From Tanypteryx hageni (Eukaryota > Arthropoda > Insecta > Odonata > Petaluridae): a stretch of 64,000 nucleotides of DNA. The translations under genes were made by a program, and so were the position numbers. Shown here piece after piece: positions 15,343-28,632 of this stretch. The DNA lies in contig CM054120.1 of the NCBI GenBank assembly GCA_028673005.1, forward strand, positions 71,907,533 to 71,971,532, given 5' to 3'. A model generated the notes under the pieces. That model saw only the letters and a list, made by a program, of their open reading frames with translations, ran no database searches and was not told where the DNA came from. Numbering within the stretch: the stretch's first letter is position 1; each line of letters opens with the position of its first letter.

Positions 15343-17567
15343 GTGCCAAGTCTAGAGATTGGAAGTCAACTTATAACATCTTCTGTTGCCATTGGCGAAG
15401 TATTAGGCCTCCATTATGCCAAGGTTAGCAGCACGGCCGAGCACGATCCTTCTTTCATTCGAATCAAAGAGAGAATGGAAAGAACTGTACTAAACCTTGG
15501 CAAAGTCAGCAGTCCAGCATCCTACAAGGAACCTTTTTCACAGTGGGAGTTGAAGTCGGTAATTGGGGATGTTAAGGAATTTTGTCCTGGCTTGGACAGT
15601 ATCCATAATGCCTTCCTCAATCATCTGCCCATAGGTGCCGAACAGGACCTACTGAAAACCCTCAATCAACTTCGGGCTGAGGGAGCTTTCCCTGAATCAT
15701 TGCGGGAATCGGCAATTGTCCCTATCCCGAAATAGGGAAAGGACAAGAGTCAGCCATCCAGCTATACCGCAATCTCCTTGAGCAGCTGCCTGTGCAAACT
15801 GATGGAGATAATGGTCAACGGACGTCTAGTTTGGTGCCTTGTCAGCAGCAACCTTATCTCAAATGTCCAGTGTGGTTTATGACGTAGCAGGTCTACAGTG
15901 GACCACATGGTCAGGATCGACAGCTTTATCCAAGAGGCCTTTCTTCTATGCTAGCATGTCGTAGGAGTCCTATGTGACATAAATAATTGGTACGAGTATA
16001 CCTGGCGATACAAGATTGTATTCACTCTTAAAGAATGGGGTTTTTAAGGTAGACTACCAATTTTTATCCAAAACTTTTTAATGGAGCGTACTTTTAGAGT
16101 TCCTATCACAGTCTTTTCTCTAAGAATATGGTGCCCCTCAGGGTTTTGTTTTAAGTGTAATGCTATTCGCAATAGCTATGAATGATGATGTGGACTGCAT
16201 TAAATCACCGGCTCATAGATTGTTGACGGCCTTGCTATTTTCTGCAGGTCATCGAATTTGAGGATGGCTGAAAGGCAAATTCAGTTGACACATAACCGGC
16301 TCCATATATGGTCTTGTGAAACTGAATTCCACTTCTCCAAAGAGAAGACCAAGTGTATGTATACTCCCAATAATGATACTCAAATTTCGCATGTAAATTC
16401 GACAGCATTTAAAAATGCTCTAACATTATTTCAAGAAAATAATAATTAAAAAGGTCATGGAAAATTTAATGCTGAGACGTTAAAATTGATAAATAGATCA
16501 AGATGTGGGGTTCCTGATGATATTGTTAGTTTTGCTACCCATAGGTATAAATGGCAAACTACGCTTTTAAAATGGTATTATGCGTTAGGTAATGAAGAAT
16601 TTTTAAATTTTGCTAAAGCCGCGTATGAAATGTGGCAATAAAATACAAATCTTCTATTTAAATATATCAATCAAAATTCAGATATAATTATTTCTTATAA
16701 ACGAGGGGACCACGAATTAAAAAAAAAAATCCATATAGCTCTACTAATTTTGATGGTAAGGCAGGAATGCTAGCTTATTCAGAATACCCAAACATGGATA
16801 ATACGCCTATTGAAATACATATTGATCAAGATGAATTATTGTATTTATAGATATGTAAACTCTACCGGGTCTCACGCGGCAGGAAAATGGAACGGAGTCA
16901 ATGAACGCGCCGGTAATCTTCCAAAAAGGCTTTATTTCCTCTCATGATCTAATCTCTTCCCCATGACTTCCACCCATCCTCTACACACAACATTGTCTTT
17001 CATCCCGCATTTCCATTGCCCCTCGCAAAGTACCTCTCGCAAAGTACTACTCGCCATACTTTGCCGTCATCACATGACCAGCCCTTACCATTGGCTACCT
17101 CGAGTGGCTTCATTGGCATGGCTCCGGCAGAAATTCCCACACTTGCGGCTCCCAGTGTTAACCGATGCGAGGCAGGAAGTATCATGTAGCCAAGATTACA
17201 TAATGCAGCCAAAGGCAGGTGGCCAGCTAGCAGAAAGTGCTGCCTTCACTACACGAAAATTAAAAACCGAAATTGTAAATGCAATTTATTGAATTCAAGT
17301 CTAACTGAAGGTAATATATATAACGGAAGAGATTTTAGTACTCATCACTGTGACGTATTGTGTACACAGTTCCTACTCTAATTTGATTGGACGATGAATG
17401 GGCTAGAGCGAATAATCAAAGCATGAGTAACACATTGGGAGCTGTACATGAAAGTAAACTAATATATAAAATAATAATGAATATAATCCTCCATTAACCA
17501 CAGGACTCCAGTTGGACAGGTCTGGAATAGAGTTAATAAAGTCTCAGGCATATACCATTCTAAAAGC
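15343..17567 (+). repeat. Satellite monomer M7 (2,225 bp)
   Basis: K type in the RT portion but MAERQ in the RT tail. MMP fragment (16408 to 16850) is one of the longest, with ACC CAT AGG intact and the 11-bp segment missing from many units. TAG near its 3' end (TTTATAG), shared with M9. Confidence 0.95.
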
Positions 17568-19779
17568 GTGCCAAGTCTAGAGATTGGAACTCAACTTATA
17601 ACATCTTCTGTTGCCATAGGCGAAGTATTAGGCCTCCATTATGCCAAGGTTAGCAGCACGGCCGAGCACGATCCTTCTTTCATTCGAATAAAAGAGAGAA
17701 TGGAAAGAACTGTACTAAACCTTGGCAAAGTCAGCAGTACAGCATCCTACAATGAACCTTTTTCACAGTGGGAGTTGAAGTCGGTGATTGGGGATGTTAA
17801 GGAATTTTGTCCTGGCTTGGACAGTATCCATAATGCCTTCCTCAAACTTCTGCCCATAGGTGCCGAACAGGACCTACTTAAAACCCTCAATCAACTTCGG
17901 GCTGTGGGAGCTTTCCCTGAATCATTGCGGGAATCGGCAATTGACCCTATCCCGAAATAGGGAAAGGACAAGAGCCAGCCATCCAGCTATACCGCAATCT
18001 CCTTGAGCAGCTGCCTGTGCAAACTGATGGAGATAATGGTCAACGGATGTCTAGTTTGGTGCCTTGTCAGCAGCAACCTTATCTCAATTTCCAGTGTGGT
18101 TTATGACGTAGCAGGTCTACAGTGGACCACATGGTCAGGATCGACAGCTTTATCCAAGAGGCTATTCTTCTATGCTAGCATGTCATAGGAGTCCTATGTG
18201 ACATAAATAATTGGTACGAGAATACCTGGCGATACAAGATTGTATGCACTCTTAAAGAATGGGGTTTTTAAGGTAGACTACCAATTTTTATCCAAAACTT
18301 TTTAATGGAGCGTACTTTTAGAGTTCCTATCACAGTCTTTTGTCTAAGAAACTGGTGCCCCTCAGGGTTTTGTTTTAAGTGTAATGCTATTCGCAATAGC
18401 TATGAATGATGCTGTGGACTGCATTAAATCACCGGCTCATAGATTGTTGACGGCCTTGCTATTTTCTGCAGGTCATCGAATTTGAGGATGGCTGAAAGGC
18501 AAATTCAGTTGACACATAACCGGCTCCATATATGGTCTTGTGAAACTGAATTCCACTTCACCAAAGAGAAGACCAAGTGTATGTATACTCCCAATAATGA
18601 TACTCAAATTTCGCATGTAAATTCGACAGCATTTAAAAATGCTCTTACATTATTTCAAGAAAATAATAATTAAAAAGGTCATGGAAAATTTAATGCTGAG
18701 ATGTTAAAATTGATAAATAGATCAAGATGTGGGGTTCCTGATGATATTGTTAGTTTTGCTACCATAGGTATAAATGGCAAACTACGCTTTTAAAATGGTA
18801 TTATGCGTTAGGTAATGAAGAATTATGCTAAAGCCGCATATGAAATGTGGCAATAAAATACAAATCTTCTATTTAAATATATCAATCAAAATCCAGATAT
18901 AATTATTTCTTATAAACGAGGGGACCACAAATTAAAAAAAATCCATATAGCTCTACTAATTTTGATGGTAAGGCAGGAATGCTAGCTTATTCAGAATACC
19001 TAAACATGGATTATACGCCTATTGAAATACATATTGATCAAGATGAATTATTGTATTTAAAGATATGTAAACTCTACCGGGTCCCACGCTGCAGGAAAAT
19101 GGAATGGAGTCAATGAACGCGCCGGTAATCTTCCAAAAAGGCCTTATTTCCTCTCATGATCTAATCTCTTCCCCATGACTTCCACCCATCCTCTACACAC
19201 AACATTGTCTTTCATCCCGCATTTCCATTGCCCCTCGCAAAGTACCTCTCGCAATGTACTACTCGCCATACTTTGCCGTCATCACATGACCAGCCCTTAC
19301 CATTGGCTACCTCGAGTGGCTTCATTGGCATGGCTCCGGCAGAAATTCCCACACTTGCGGCTCCCAGTGTTAACCGATGCGAGGCAGGAAGTATCATGTA
19401 GTCAAGATTACATAATGCAGCCAAAGGCAGGTGGCCAGCTAGCAGAAAGTGCTGCCTTCACTACACGAAAATTAAAAACCGAAATTGTAAATGCAATTTA
19501 TTGAATTCACGTCTAACTGAAGGTAATATATATAACGGAAGAGATTTTAGTACTCATCACTGTGACGTATTGTGTACACAGTTCCTACTCTAATTTGATT
19601 GGACGATGAATGGGCTAGAGCGAATAATCAAAGCATGAGTAACACATTGGGAGCTGTACATGAAAGTAAACTAATATATAAAATAATAATGAATATAATC
19701 CTCCATTAACCACAGGACTCCAGTTGGACAGGTCTGAAATAGGGTTAATAAAGTCTCAGGCATATACCATTCTAAAAGC
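17568..19779 (+). repeat. Satellite monomer M8 (2,212 bp)
   Basis: N type with private variants GTQLITSS, SSTASYN, AIDPIPK, NGCLVW and FTKEKT, all repeated in M10. MMP fragment 18632 to 19062. Confidence 0.95.
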
Positions 19780-22004
19780 GTGCCAAGTCTAGAGATTGGA
19801 AGTCAACTTATAACATCTTCTGTTGCCATTGGCGAAGTATTAGGCCTCCATTATGCCAAGGTTAGCAGCACGGCCGAGCACGATCCTTCTTTCATTCGAA
19901 TCAAAGAGAGAATGGAAAGAACTGTACTAAACCTTGGCAAAGTCAGCAGTCCAGCATCCTACAAGGAACCTTTTTCACAGTGGGAGTTGAAGTCGGTAAT
20001 TGGGGATGTTAAGGAATTTTGTCCTGGCTTGGACAGTATCCATAATGCCTTCCTCAATCATCTGCCCATAGGTGCCGAACAGGACCTACTGAAAACCCTC
20101 AATCAACTTCGGGCTGAGGGAGCTTTCCCTGAATCATTGCGGGAATCGGCAATTGTCCCTATCCCGAAATAGGGAAAGGACAAGAGTCAGCCATCCAGCT
20201 ATACCGCAATCTCCTTGAGCAGCTGCCTGTGCAAACTGATGGAGATAATGGTCAACGGACGTCTAGTTTGGTGCCTTGTCAGCAGCAACCTTATCTCAAA
20301 TGTCCAGTGTGGTTTATGACGTAGCAGGTCTACAGTGGACCATATGGTCAGGATCGACAGCTTTATCAAAGAGGCCTTTCTTCTATGCTAGCATGTCGTA
20401 GGAGTCCTATGTGACATAAATAATTGGTACGAGTATACCTGGCGATACAAGATTGTATGCACTCTTAAAGAATGGGGTTTTTAAGGTAGACTACCAATTT
20501 TTATCCAAAACTTTTTAATGGAGCGTACTTTTAGAGTTCCTATCACAGTCTTTTCTCTAAGAATATGGTGCCCCTCAGGGTTTTGTTTTAAGTGTAATGC
20601 TATTCGCAATAGCTATGAATGATGATGTGGACTGCATTAAATCACCGGCTCATAGATTGTTGACGGCCTTGCTATTTTCTGCAGGTCATCGAATTTGAGG
20701 ATGGCTGAAAGGCAAATTCAGTTGACACATAACCGGCTCCATATATGGTCTTGTGAAACTGAATTCCACTTCTCCAAAGAGAAGACCAAGTGTATGTATA
20801 CTCCCAATAATGATACTCAAATTTCGCATGTAAATTCGACAGCATTTAAAAATGCTCTAACATTATTTCAAGAAAATAATAATTAAAAAGGTCATGGAAA
20901 ATTTAATGCTGAGACGTTAAAATTGATAAATAGATCAAGATGTGGGGTTCCTGATGATATTGTTAGTTTTGCTACCCATAGGTATAAATGGCAAACTACG
21001 CTTTTAAAATGGTATTATGCGTTAGGTAATGAAGAATTTTTAAATTTTGCTAAAGCCGCGTATGAAATGTGGCAATAAAATACAAATCTTCTATTTAAAT
21101 ATATCAATCAAAATTCAGATATAATTATTTCTTATAAACGAGGGGACCACGAATTAAAAAAAAAAATCCATATAGCTCTACTAATTTTGATGGTAAGGCA
21201 GGAATGCTAGCTTATTCAGAATACCCAAACATGGATAATACGCCTATTGAAATACATATTGATCAAGATGAATTATTGTATTTATAGATATGTAAACTCT
21301 ACCGGGTCTCACGCGGCAGGAAAATGGAACGGAGTCAATGAACGCGCCGGTAATCTTCCAAAAAGGCTTTATTTCCTCTCATGATCTAATCTCTTCCCCA
21401 TGACTTCCACCCATCCTCTACACACAACATTGTCTTTCATCCCGCATTTCCATTGCCCCTCGCAAAGTACCTCTCGCAAAGTACTACTCGCCATACTTTG
21501 CCGTCATCACATGACCAGCCCTTACCATTGGCTACCTCGAGTGGCTTCATTGGCATGGCTCCGGCAGAAATTCCCACACTTGCGGCTCCCAGTGTTAACC
21601 GATGCGAGGCAGGAAGTATCATGTAGCCAAGATTACATAATGCAGCCAAAGGCAGGTGGCCAGCTAGCAGAAAGTGCTGCCTTCACTACACGAAAATTAA
21701 AAACCGAAATTGTAAATGCAATTTATTGAATTCAAGTCTAACTGAAGGTAATATATATAACGGAAGAGATTTTAGTACTCATCACTGTGACGTATTGTGT
21801 ACACAGTTCCTACTCTAATTTGATTGGACGATGAATGGGCTAGAGCGAATAATCAAAGCATGAGTAACACATTGGGAGCTGTTCATGAAAGTAAACTAAT
21901 ATATAAAATAATAATGAATATAATCCTCCATTAACCACAGGACTCCAGTTGGACAGGTCTGGAATAGAGTTAATAAAGTCTCAGGCATATACCATTCTAA
22001 AAGC
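19780..22004 (+). repeat. Satellite monomer M9 (2,225 bp)
   Basis: Near copy of M7, including the TTTATAG change. MMP fragment 20845 to 21287. Confidence 0.95.
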
Positions 22005-24216
22005 GTGCCAAGTCTAGAGATTGGAACTCAACTTATAACATCTTCTGTTGCCATAGGCGAAGTATTAGGCCTCCATTATGCCAAGGTTAGCAGCACGGCC
22101 GAGCACGATCCTTCTTTCATTCGAATAAAAGAGAGAATGGAAAGAACTGTACTAAACCTTGGCAAAGTCAGCAGTACAGCATCCTACAATGAACCTTTTT
22201 CACAGTGGGAGTTGAAGTCGGTGATTGGGGATGTTAAGGAATTTTGTCCTGGCTTGGACAGTATCCATAATGCCTTCCTCAAACTTCTGCCCATAGGTGC
22301 CGAACAGGACCTACTTAAAACCCTCAATCAACTTCGGGCTGTGGGAGCTTTCCCTGAATCATTGCGGGAATCGGCAATTGACCCTATCCCGAAATAGGGA
22401 AAGGACAAGAGCCAGCCATCCAGCTATACCGCAATCTCCTTGAGCAGCTGCCTGTGCAAACTGATGGAGATAATGGTCAACGGATGTCTAGTTTGGTGCC
22501 TTGTCAGCAGCAACCTTATCTCAATTTCCAGTGTGGTTTATGACGTAGCAGGTCTACAGTGGACCACATGGTCAGGATCGACAGCTTTATCCAAGAGGCT
22601 ATTCTTCTATGCTAGCATGTCATAGGAGTCCTATGTGACATAAATAATTGGTACGAGAATACCTGGCGATACAAGATTGTATGCACTCTTAAAGAATGGG
22701 GTTTTTAAGGTAGACTACCAATTTTTATCCAAAACTTTTTAATGGAGCGTACTTTTAGAGTTCCTATCACAGTCTTTTGTCTAAGAAACTGGTGCCCCTC
22801 AGGGTTTTGTTTTAAGTGTAATGCTATTCGCAATAGCTATGAATGATGCTGTGGACTGCATTAAATCACCGGCTCATAGATTGTTGACGGCCTTGCTATT
22901 TTCTGCAGGTCATCGAATTTGAGGATGGCTGAAAGGCAAATTCAGTTGACACATAACCGGCTCCATATATGGTCTTGTGAAACTGAATTCCACTTCACCA
23001 AAGAGAAGACCAAGTGTATGTATACTCCCAATAATGATACTCAAATTTCGCATGTAAATTCGACAGCATTTAAAAATGCTCTTACATTATTTCAAGAAAA
23101 TAATAATTAAAAAGGTCATGGAAAATTTAATGCTGAGATGTTAAAATTGATAAATAGATCAAGATGTGGGGTTCCTGATGATATTGTTAGTTTTGCTACC
23201 ATAGGTATAAATGGCAAACTACGCTTTTAAAATGGTATTATGCGTTAGGTAATGAAGAATTATGCTAAAGCCGCATATGAAATGTGGCAATAAAATACAA
23301 ATCTTCTATTTAAATATATCAATCAAAATCCAGATATAATTATTTCTTATAAACGAGGGGACCACAAATTAAAAAAAATCCATATAGCTCTACTAATTTT
23401 GATGGTAAGGCAGGAATGCTAGCTTATTCAGAATACCTAAACATGGATTATACGCCTATTGAAATACATATTGATCAAGATGAATTATTGTATTTAAAGA
23501 TATGTAAACTCTACCGGGTCCCACGCTGCAGGAAAATGGAATGGAGTCAATGAACGCGCCGGTAATCTTCCAAAAAGGCCTTATTTCCTCTCATGATCTA
23601 ATCTCTTCCCCATGACTTCCACCCATCCTCTACACACAATATTGTCTTTCATCCCGCATTTCCATTGCCCCTCGCAAAGTACCTCTCGCAATGTACTACT
23701 CGCCATACTTTGCCGTCATCACATGACCAGCCCTTACCATTGGCTACCTCGAGTGGCTTCATTGGCATGGCTCCGGCAGAAATTCCCACACTTGCGGCTC
23801 CCAGTGTTAACCGATGCGAGGCAGGAAGTATCATGTAGTCAAGATTACATAATGCAGCCAAAGGCAGGTGGCCAGCTAGCAGAAAGTGCTGCCTTCACTA
23901 CACGAAAATTAAAAACCGAAATTGTAAATGCAATTTATTGAATTCACGTCTAACTGAAGGTAATATATATAACGGAAGAGATTTTAGTACTCATCACTGT
24001 GACGTATTGTGTACACAGTTCCTACTCTAATTTCATTGGACGATGAATGGGCTAGAGCGAATAATCAAAGCATGAGTAACACATTGGGAGCTGTACATGA
24101 AAGTAAACTAATATATAAAATAATAATGAATATAATCCTCCATTAACCACAGGACTCCAGTTGGACAGGTCTGGAATAGGGTTAATAAAGTCTCAGGCAT
24201 ATACCATTCTAAAAGC
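22005..24216 (+). repeat. Satellite monomer M10 (2,212 bp)
   Basis: Near copy of M8 through the RT portion. Its spacer carries HTILSF as in M6, which suggests local gene conversion or a crossover inside the unit. MMP fragment 23069 to 23499. Confidence 0.95.
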
Positions 24217-26423
24217 GTGCCAAGTCTAGAGATTGGAAGTCAACTTATAACATCTTCTGTTGCCATTGGCGAAGTATTAGGCCTCCATTATGCCAAGGTT
24301 AGCAGCACGGCCGAGCACGATCCTTCTTTCATTCGAATCAAAGAGAGAATGGAAAGAACTGTACTAAACCTTGGCAAAGTCAGCAGTCCAGCATCCTACA
24401 AGGAACCTTTTTCACAGTGGGAGTTGAAGTCGGTAATTGGGGATGTTAAGGAATTTTGTCCTGGCTTGGACAGTATCCATAATGCCTTCCTCAATCATCT
24501 GCCCATAGGTGCCGAACAGGACCTACTGAAAACCCTCAATCAACTTCGGGCTGAGGGAGCTTTCCCTGAATCATTGCGGGAATCGGCAATTGTCCCTATC
24601 CCGAAATAGGGAAAGGACAAGAGTCAGCCATCCAGCTATACCGCAATCTCCTTGAGCAGCTGCCTGTGCAAACTGATGGAGATAATGGTCAACGGACGTC
24701 TAGTTTGGTGCCTTGTCAGCAGCAACCTTATCTCAAATGTCCAGTGTGGTTTATGACGTAGCAGGTCTACAGTGGACCACATGGTCAGGATCGACAGCTT
24801 TATCCAAGAGGCCTTTCTTCTATGCTAGCATGTCGTAGGAGTCCTATGTGACATAAATAATTGGTACGAGTATACCTGGCGATACAAGATTGTATTCACT
24901 CTTAAAGAATGGGGTTTTTAAGGTAGACTACCAATTTTTATCCAAAACTTTTTAATGGAGCGTACTTTTAGAGTTCCTATCACAGTCTTTTCTCTAAGAA
25001 TATGGTGCCCCTCAGGGTTTTGTTTTAAGTGTAATGCTATTCGCAATTGCTATGAATGATGATGTGGACTGCATTAAATCACCGGCTCATAGATTTTTGA
25101 CGGACTTGCTATTTTCTGCAGGGCATCGAATTTGAGGATGCCTGAAAGGCAAATTCAGTTGACATATAACTTGCTCCATATATGGTCTTGTGAAACTGGA
25201 TTCCACTTCTCCAAAGAGAAGACCAAGTGTATGTATACTCCCAATAATGATACTCAAATTTCGCATGTAAATTCGACAGCATTTAAAAATGCTCTTACAT
25301 TATTTCAAGAAAATAATAATTAAAAAGGTCATGGAAAATTTAATGCTGAGACGTTAAAATTGATAAATAGATCAAGATGTGGGGTTCCTGATGATATTGT
25401 TAGTTTTGCTACCATAGGTATAAATGGCAAACTACGCTTTTAAAATGGTATTATGCGTTAGGTAATGAAGAATTTTTAAATCTTGCTAAAGCCGCATATG
25501 AAATGTGGCAATAAAATACAAATCTTCTATTTAAATATATCAATCAAAATCCAGATATAATTATTTCTTATAAACGAGGGGACCACAAATTTAAAAAAAT
25601 CCATATAGCTCTACTAATTTTGATGGTAAGGCAGGAATGCTAGCTTATTCAGAATACCCAAACATGGATAATACGCCTATTGAAATACATATTGATCAAG
25701 ATGAATTATTGTATTTAAAGATATGTAAACTCTACCGGGTCCCATGTGGCAGGAAAATGGAATGGAGTCAATGAACGCGCCGGTAATCTTCCAAAAAGGC
25801 CTTATTTCCTCTCATGATCTAATGTCTTCCCCATGACTTCCACCCATCCTCTACACACAACATTGTCTTTCATCCTGCATTTCCATTGCCTCTCGCAAAG
25901 TACTACTTGCCATACTTTGCCGTCATCACATGACCAGCCCTTACCATTGGCTACCTCGAGTGGCTTCATTGGCATGGCTCCGGCAGAAATTCCCACACTT
26001 GCGGCTCCCAGTGTTAACTGATGCGAGGCAGGAAGTATCATGTAACCAAGATTACATAATGCAGCCAAAGGCAGGTGGCCAGCTAGCAGAAAGTGCTGCC
26101 TTCACTACACGAAAATTAAAAACCGAAATTGTAAATGCAATTTATTGAATTCAAGTCTAACTGAAGGTAATATATATAACGGAAGAGATTTTAGTACTCA
26201 TCACTGTGACGTATTGTGTACACAGTTCTTACTCTAATTTGATTGGACGATGAATGGGCTAGAGCGAATAATCAAAGCATGAGTAACACATTGGGAGCTG
26301 TACATGAAAGTAAACTAATATATAAAATAATAATGAATATAATCCTCCATTAACCACAGGACTCCAGTTGGACAGGTCTGGAATAGGGTTAATAAAGTCT
26401 CAGGCATATACCATTCTAAAAGC
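24217..26423 (+). repeat. Satellite monomer M11 (2,207 bp, mosaic)
   Basis: The 5' RT part matches M7/M9, the RT tail matches M6 (MPERQ, YNLLH, ETGFHF), and the spacer has lost one copy of a short CTCGCAAAGTAC-like duplication near 25890. MMP fragment 25282 to 25720. Best read as a recombinant monomer. Confidence 0.93.
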
Positions 26424-27445
26424 GTGCCAAGTCTAGAGATTGGAAGTCAACTTATAACATCTTCTGTTGCCATTGGCGAAGTATTAGGCCTCCATTATGC
26501 CAAGGTTAGCAGCACGGCCGAGCACGATCCTTCTTTCATTCGAATCAAAGAGAGAATGGAAAGAACTGTACTAAACCTTGGCAAAGTCAGCAGTCCAGCA
26601 TCCTACAATGAACCTTTTTCACAGTGGGAGTTGAAGTCGGTGATTGGGGATGTTAAGGAATTTTGTCCTGGCTTGGACAGTATCCATAATGCCTTCCTCA
26701 AACTTCTGCCCATAGGTGCCGAACAGGACCTACTGAAAACCCTCAATCAACTTCGGGCTGTGGGAGCTTTCCCCGAATCATTGCGGGAATCGGCAATTGT
26801 CCCTATCCCGAAATAGGGAAAGGACAAGAGCCAGCCATCCAGCTATACCGCAATCTCCTTGAGCAGCTGCCTGTGCAAACTGATGGAGATAATGGTCAAC
26901 GGACGTCTAGTTTGGTGCCTTGTCAGCAGCAACCTTATCTCAATTTCCAGTGTGGTTTATGACGTAGCAGGTCTACAGTGGACCACATGGTCAGGATCGA
27001 CAGCTTTATCCAAGAGGCTTTTCTTCTATGCTAGCATGTCGTAGGAGTCCTATGTGACATAAATAATTGGTACGAGAATACCTGGCGATACAAGATTGTA
27101 TGCACTCTTAAAGAATGGGGTTTTTAAGGTAGACTACCAATTTTTATCCAAAACTTTTTAATGGAGCGTACTTTTAGAGTTCCTATCACAGTCTTTTGTC
27201 TAATAAACTGGTGCCCCTCAGGGTTTTGTTTTAAGTGTAATGCTATTCGCAATAGCTATGAATGATGATGTGGACTGCATTAAATCACCGGCTCATAGAT
27301 TGTTGACGGCCTTGCTATTTTCTGCAGGTCATCGAATTTGAGGATGGCTGAAAGGCAAATTCAGTTGACACATAACCGGCTCCATATATGGTCTTGTGAA
27401 ACTGAATTCCACTTCTCCAAAGAGAAGACCAAGTGTATGTATACT
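26350..27445 (+). pseudogene. LINE reverse-transcriptase fragment inside each satellite monomer (M12 shown)
   Basis: Decayed middle part of a non-LTR retrotransposon ORF2, from just upstream of the RT domain (VWNRVNKVSG) into the palm. Visible RT landmarks are CPGLDSIHNAFLK, then AIVPIPK, a TAG stop, GKDKSQPSSY, the ISL-SSCLCKLME region and MVNGRLVW, then several frame shifts, VDGLAIFCR (the catalytic FVDD box with its second Asp lost, 27299 to 27310) and a palm tail ending KEKTKCMY. The TAG and the VDG change are shared by all intact monomers, so they were in the founder. The closest relative in the window is the I-like LINE at 38.1 to 39.8 kb (FVDDLAIFCRSS). Equivalent pieces sit at the same offset in each monomer. 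Not functional. The exact LINE clade is an inference. Confidence 0.88.
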
Positions 27446-27929
27446 CCCAATAATGATACTCAAATTTCGCATGTAAATTCGACAGCATTTAAAAATGCTC
27501 TTACATTATTTCAAGAAAATAATAATTAAAAAGGTCATGGAAAATTTAATGCTGAGACGTTAAAATTGATAAATAGATCAAGATGTGGGGTTCCTGATGA
27601 TATTGTTAGTTTTGCTACCCATAGGTATAAATGGCAAACTACGCTTTTAAAATGGTATTATGCGTTAGGTAATGAAGAATTTTTAAATTTTGCTAAAGCC
27701 GCGTATGAAATGTGGCAATGAAATACAAATTTTCTATTTAAATATATTAATCAAAATCCAGATATAATTATTTCTTATAAACGAGGGGACCACGAATTTA
27801 AAAAAAAATCCATATAGCTCTACTAATTTTGATGGTAAGGCAGGAATGCTAGCTTATTCAGAATACCCAAACATGGATAATACGCCTATTGAAATACATA
27901 TTGATCAAGATGAATTATTGTATTTAAAG
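27446..27929 (+). pseudogene. Matrix metalloproteinase fragment inside each satellite monomer (M12 shown)
   Basis: MMPs are zinc endopeptidases kept latent by a propeptide Cys. The frame starting at 27488 reads as an MMP propeptide end (FKNALTLFQ, then GHGKFNAE), the cysteine-switch motif RCGVPD at 27581 to 27598, then the first part of a catalytic domain (HRYKWQTT, AAYEMWQ). A TAA (27527) and a TGA (27719) interrupt it. After a frame shift the structural-metal region is still visible (FDGKAGMLAY at about 27828, then EIHIDQDE). The fragment stops before the HExxHxxGxxH zinc site, so no active enzyme is encoded. No intron interrupts the roughly 450 bases. It joins directly, in the same frame, to the RT fragment. 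Source may be a retrocopied host MMP or an arthropod-virus MMP; the sequence alone does not decide. Confidence 0.8.
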
Positions 27930-28558
27930 ATATGTAAACTCTACCGGGTCCCACGCTGCAGGAAAATGGAACAGAGTCAATGAACGCGCCGGTAATCTTC
28001 CAAAAAGGCTTTATTTCCTCTTATGATCTAATCTCTTCCACATGACTTCCACCCATCCTCTACACACAACATTGTCTTTCATCCCGCATTTCCATTGCCA
28101 CTCGCAAAGTGCCTCTCGCCATTCTTTGCCGTCATCACATGACCAGCCCTTACCATTGGCTACCTCGAGTGGCTTTATTGGAATGGCTCCGGCAGAAATT
28201 CCCACACTTGCGGCTCCCAGTGTTAACCGATGCGAGGGTGGAAGTATCATGTAGCCAAGATTACATAATGCAGCCAAAGGCAGGTGGCCAGCTAGCAGAA
28301 AGTGCTGCCTCCACTACACGAAAATTACAAACCGAAATTGTAAATGCAATTTATTGAATTCAAGTCTAACTGAAGGTAATATATATAACGGAAGAAATTT
28401 TAGTACTCATCACTGTGACGTATTGTGTACACAGTTCCTCCTCTAATTTGATTGGACGATGAATGGGCTAGAACGAATAATCAAAGCATGAGTAACACAT
28501 TAGGAGCTGTACATGAAAGTAAACTAATATATAACATAATAATGAATATAAACCTCCA
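27930..28558 (+). repeat. Unidentified spacer of the satellite monomer (M12 shown)
   Basis: About 0.6 kb between the MMP fragment and the next RT fragment, present in every monomer. The first half is moderately GC-rich and holds a short imperfect duplication of CTCGCAAAGTAC that varies in copy number. The second half is AT-rich. Open frames on both strands (up to 109 codons on plus, 70 to 88 on minus) match no family I recognise and are conserved only as much as the DNA around them. Confidence 0.6.
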
Positions 28559-28632
28559 TTAACCACAGGACTCCAGTTGGACAGGTCTGGAATAGGGTTA
28601 ATAAAGTCTCAGGCATATACCATTCTAAAAGC

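Larger units (their letters stand above)
15343..26423 (+). repeat. Higher-order repeat block 2 (monomers M7-M11, dimer 4,437 bp)
   Basis: Landmarks at 15343, 19780 and 24217, and at 17568 and 22005, are each exactly 4,437 bp apart. M8 and M10 share four private variants (GTQLITSS, SSTASYN, AIDPIPK, NGCLVW); M7, M9 and M11 share YKEPF and NHLPIGAEQ. The block starts with two K-type monomers in a row (M6, M7), so the dimer register slips at the boundary with block 1. Confidence 0.88.
26424..28632 (+). repeat. Satellite monomer M12 (2,209 bp)
   Basis: N type with PIGAEQ. Used here as the reference unit because its MMP fragment (27488 to 27929) stays in one frame for about 330 bases, broken only by TAA and TGA. 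Spacer has the short form of the CTCGCAAAG motif. Confidence 0.95.

Noticed and set aside
27488..27929. Functional metalloproteinase gene copies
   Set aside because: Every copy has stops or shifts and none contains the HExxH zinc site.
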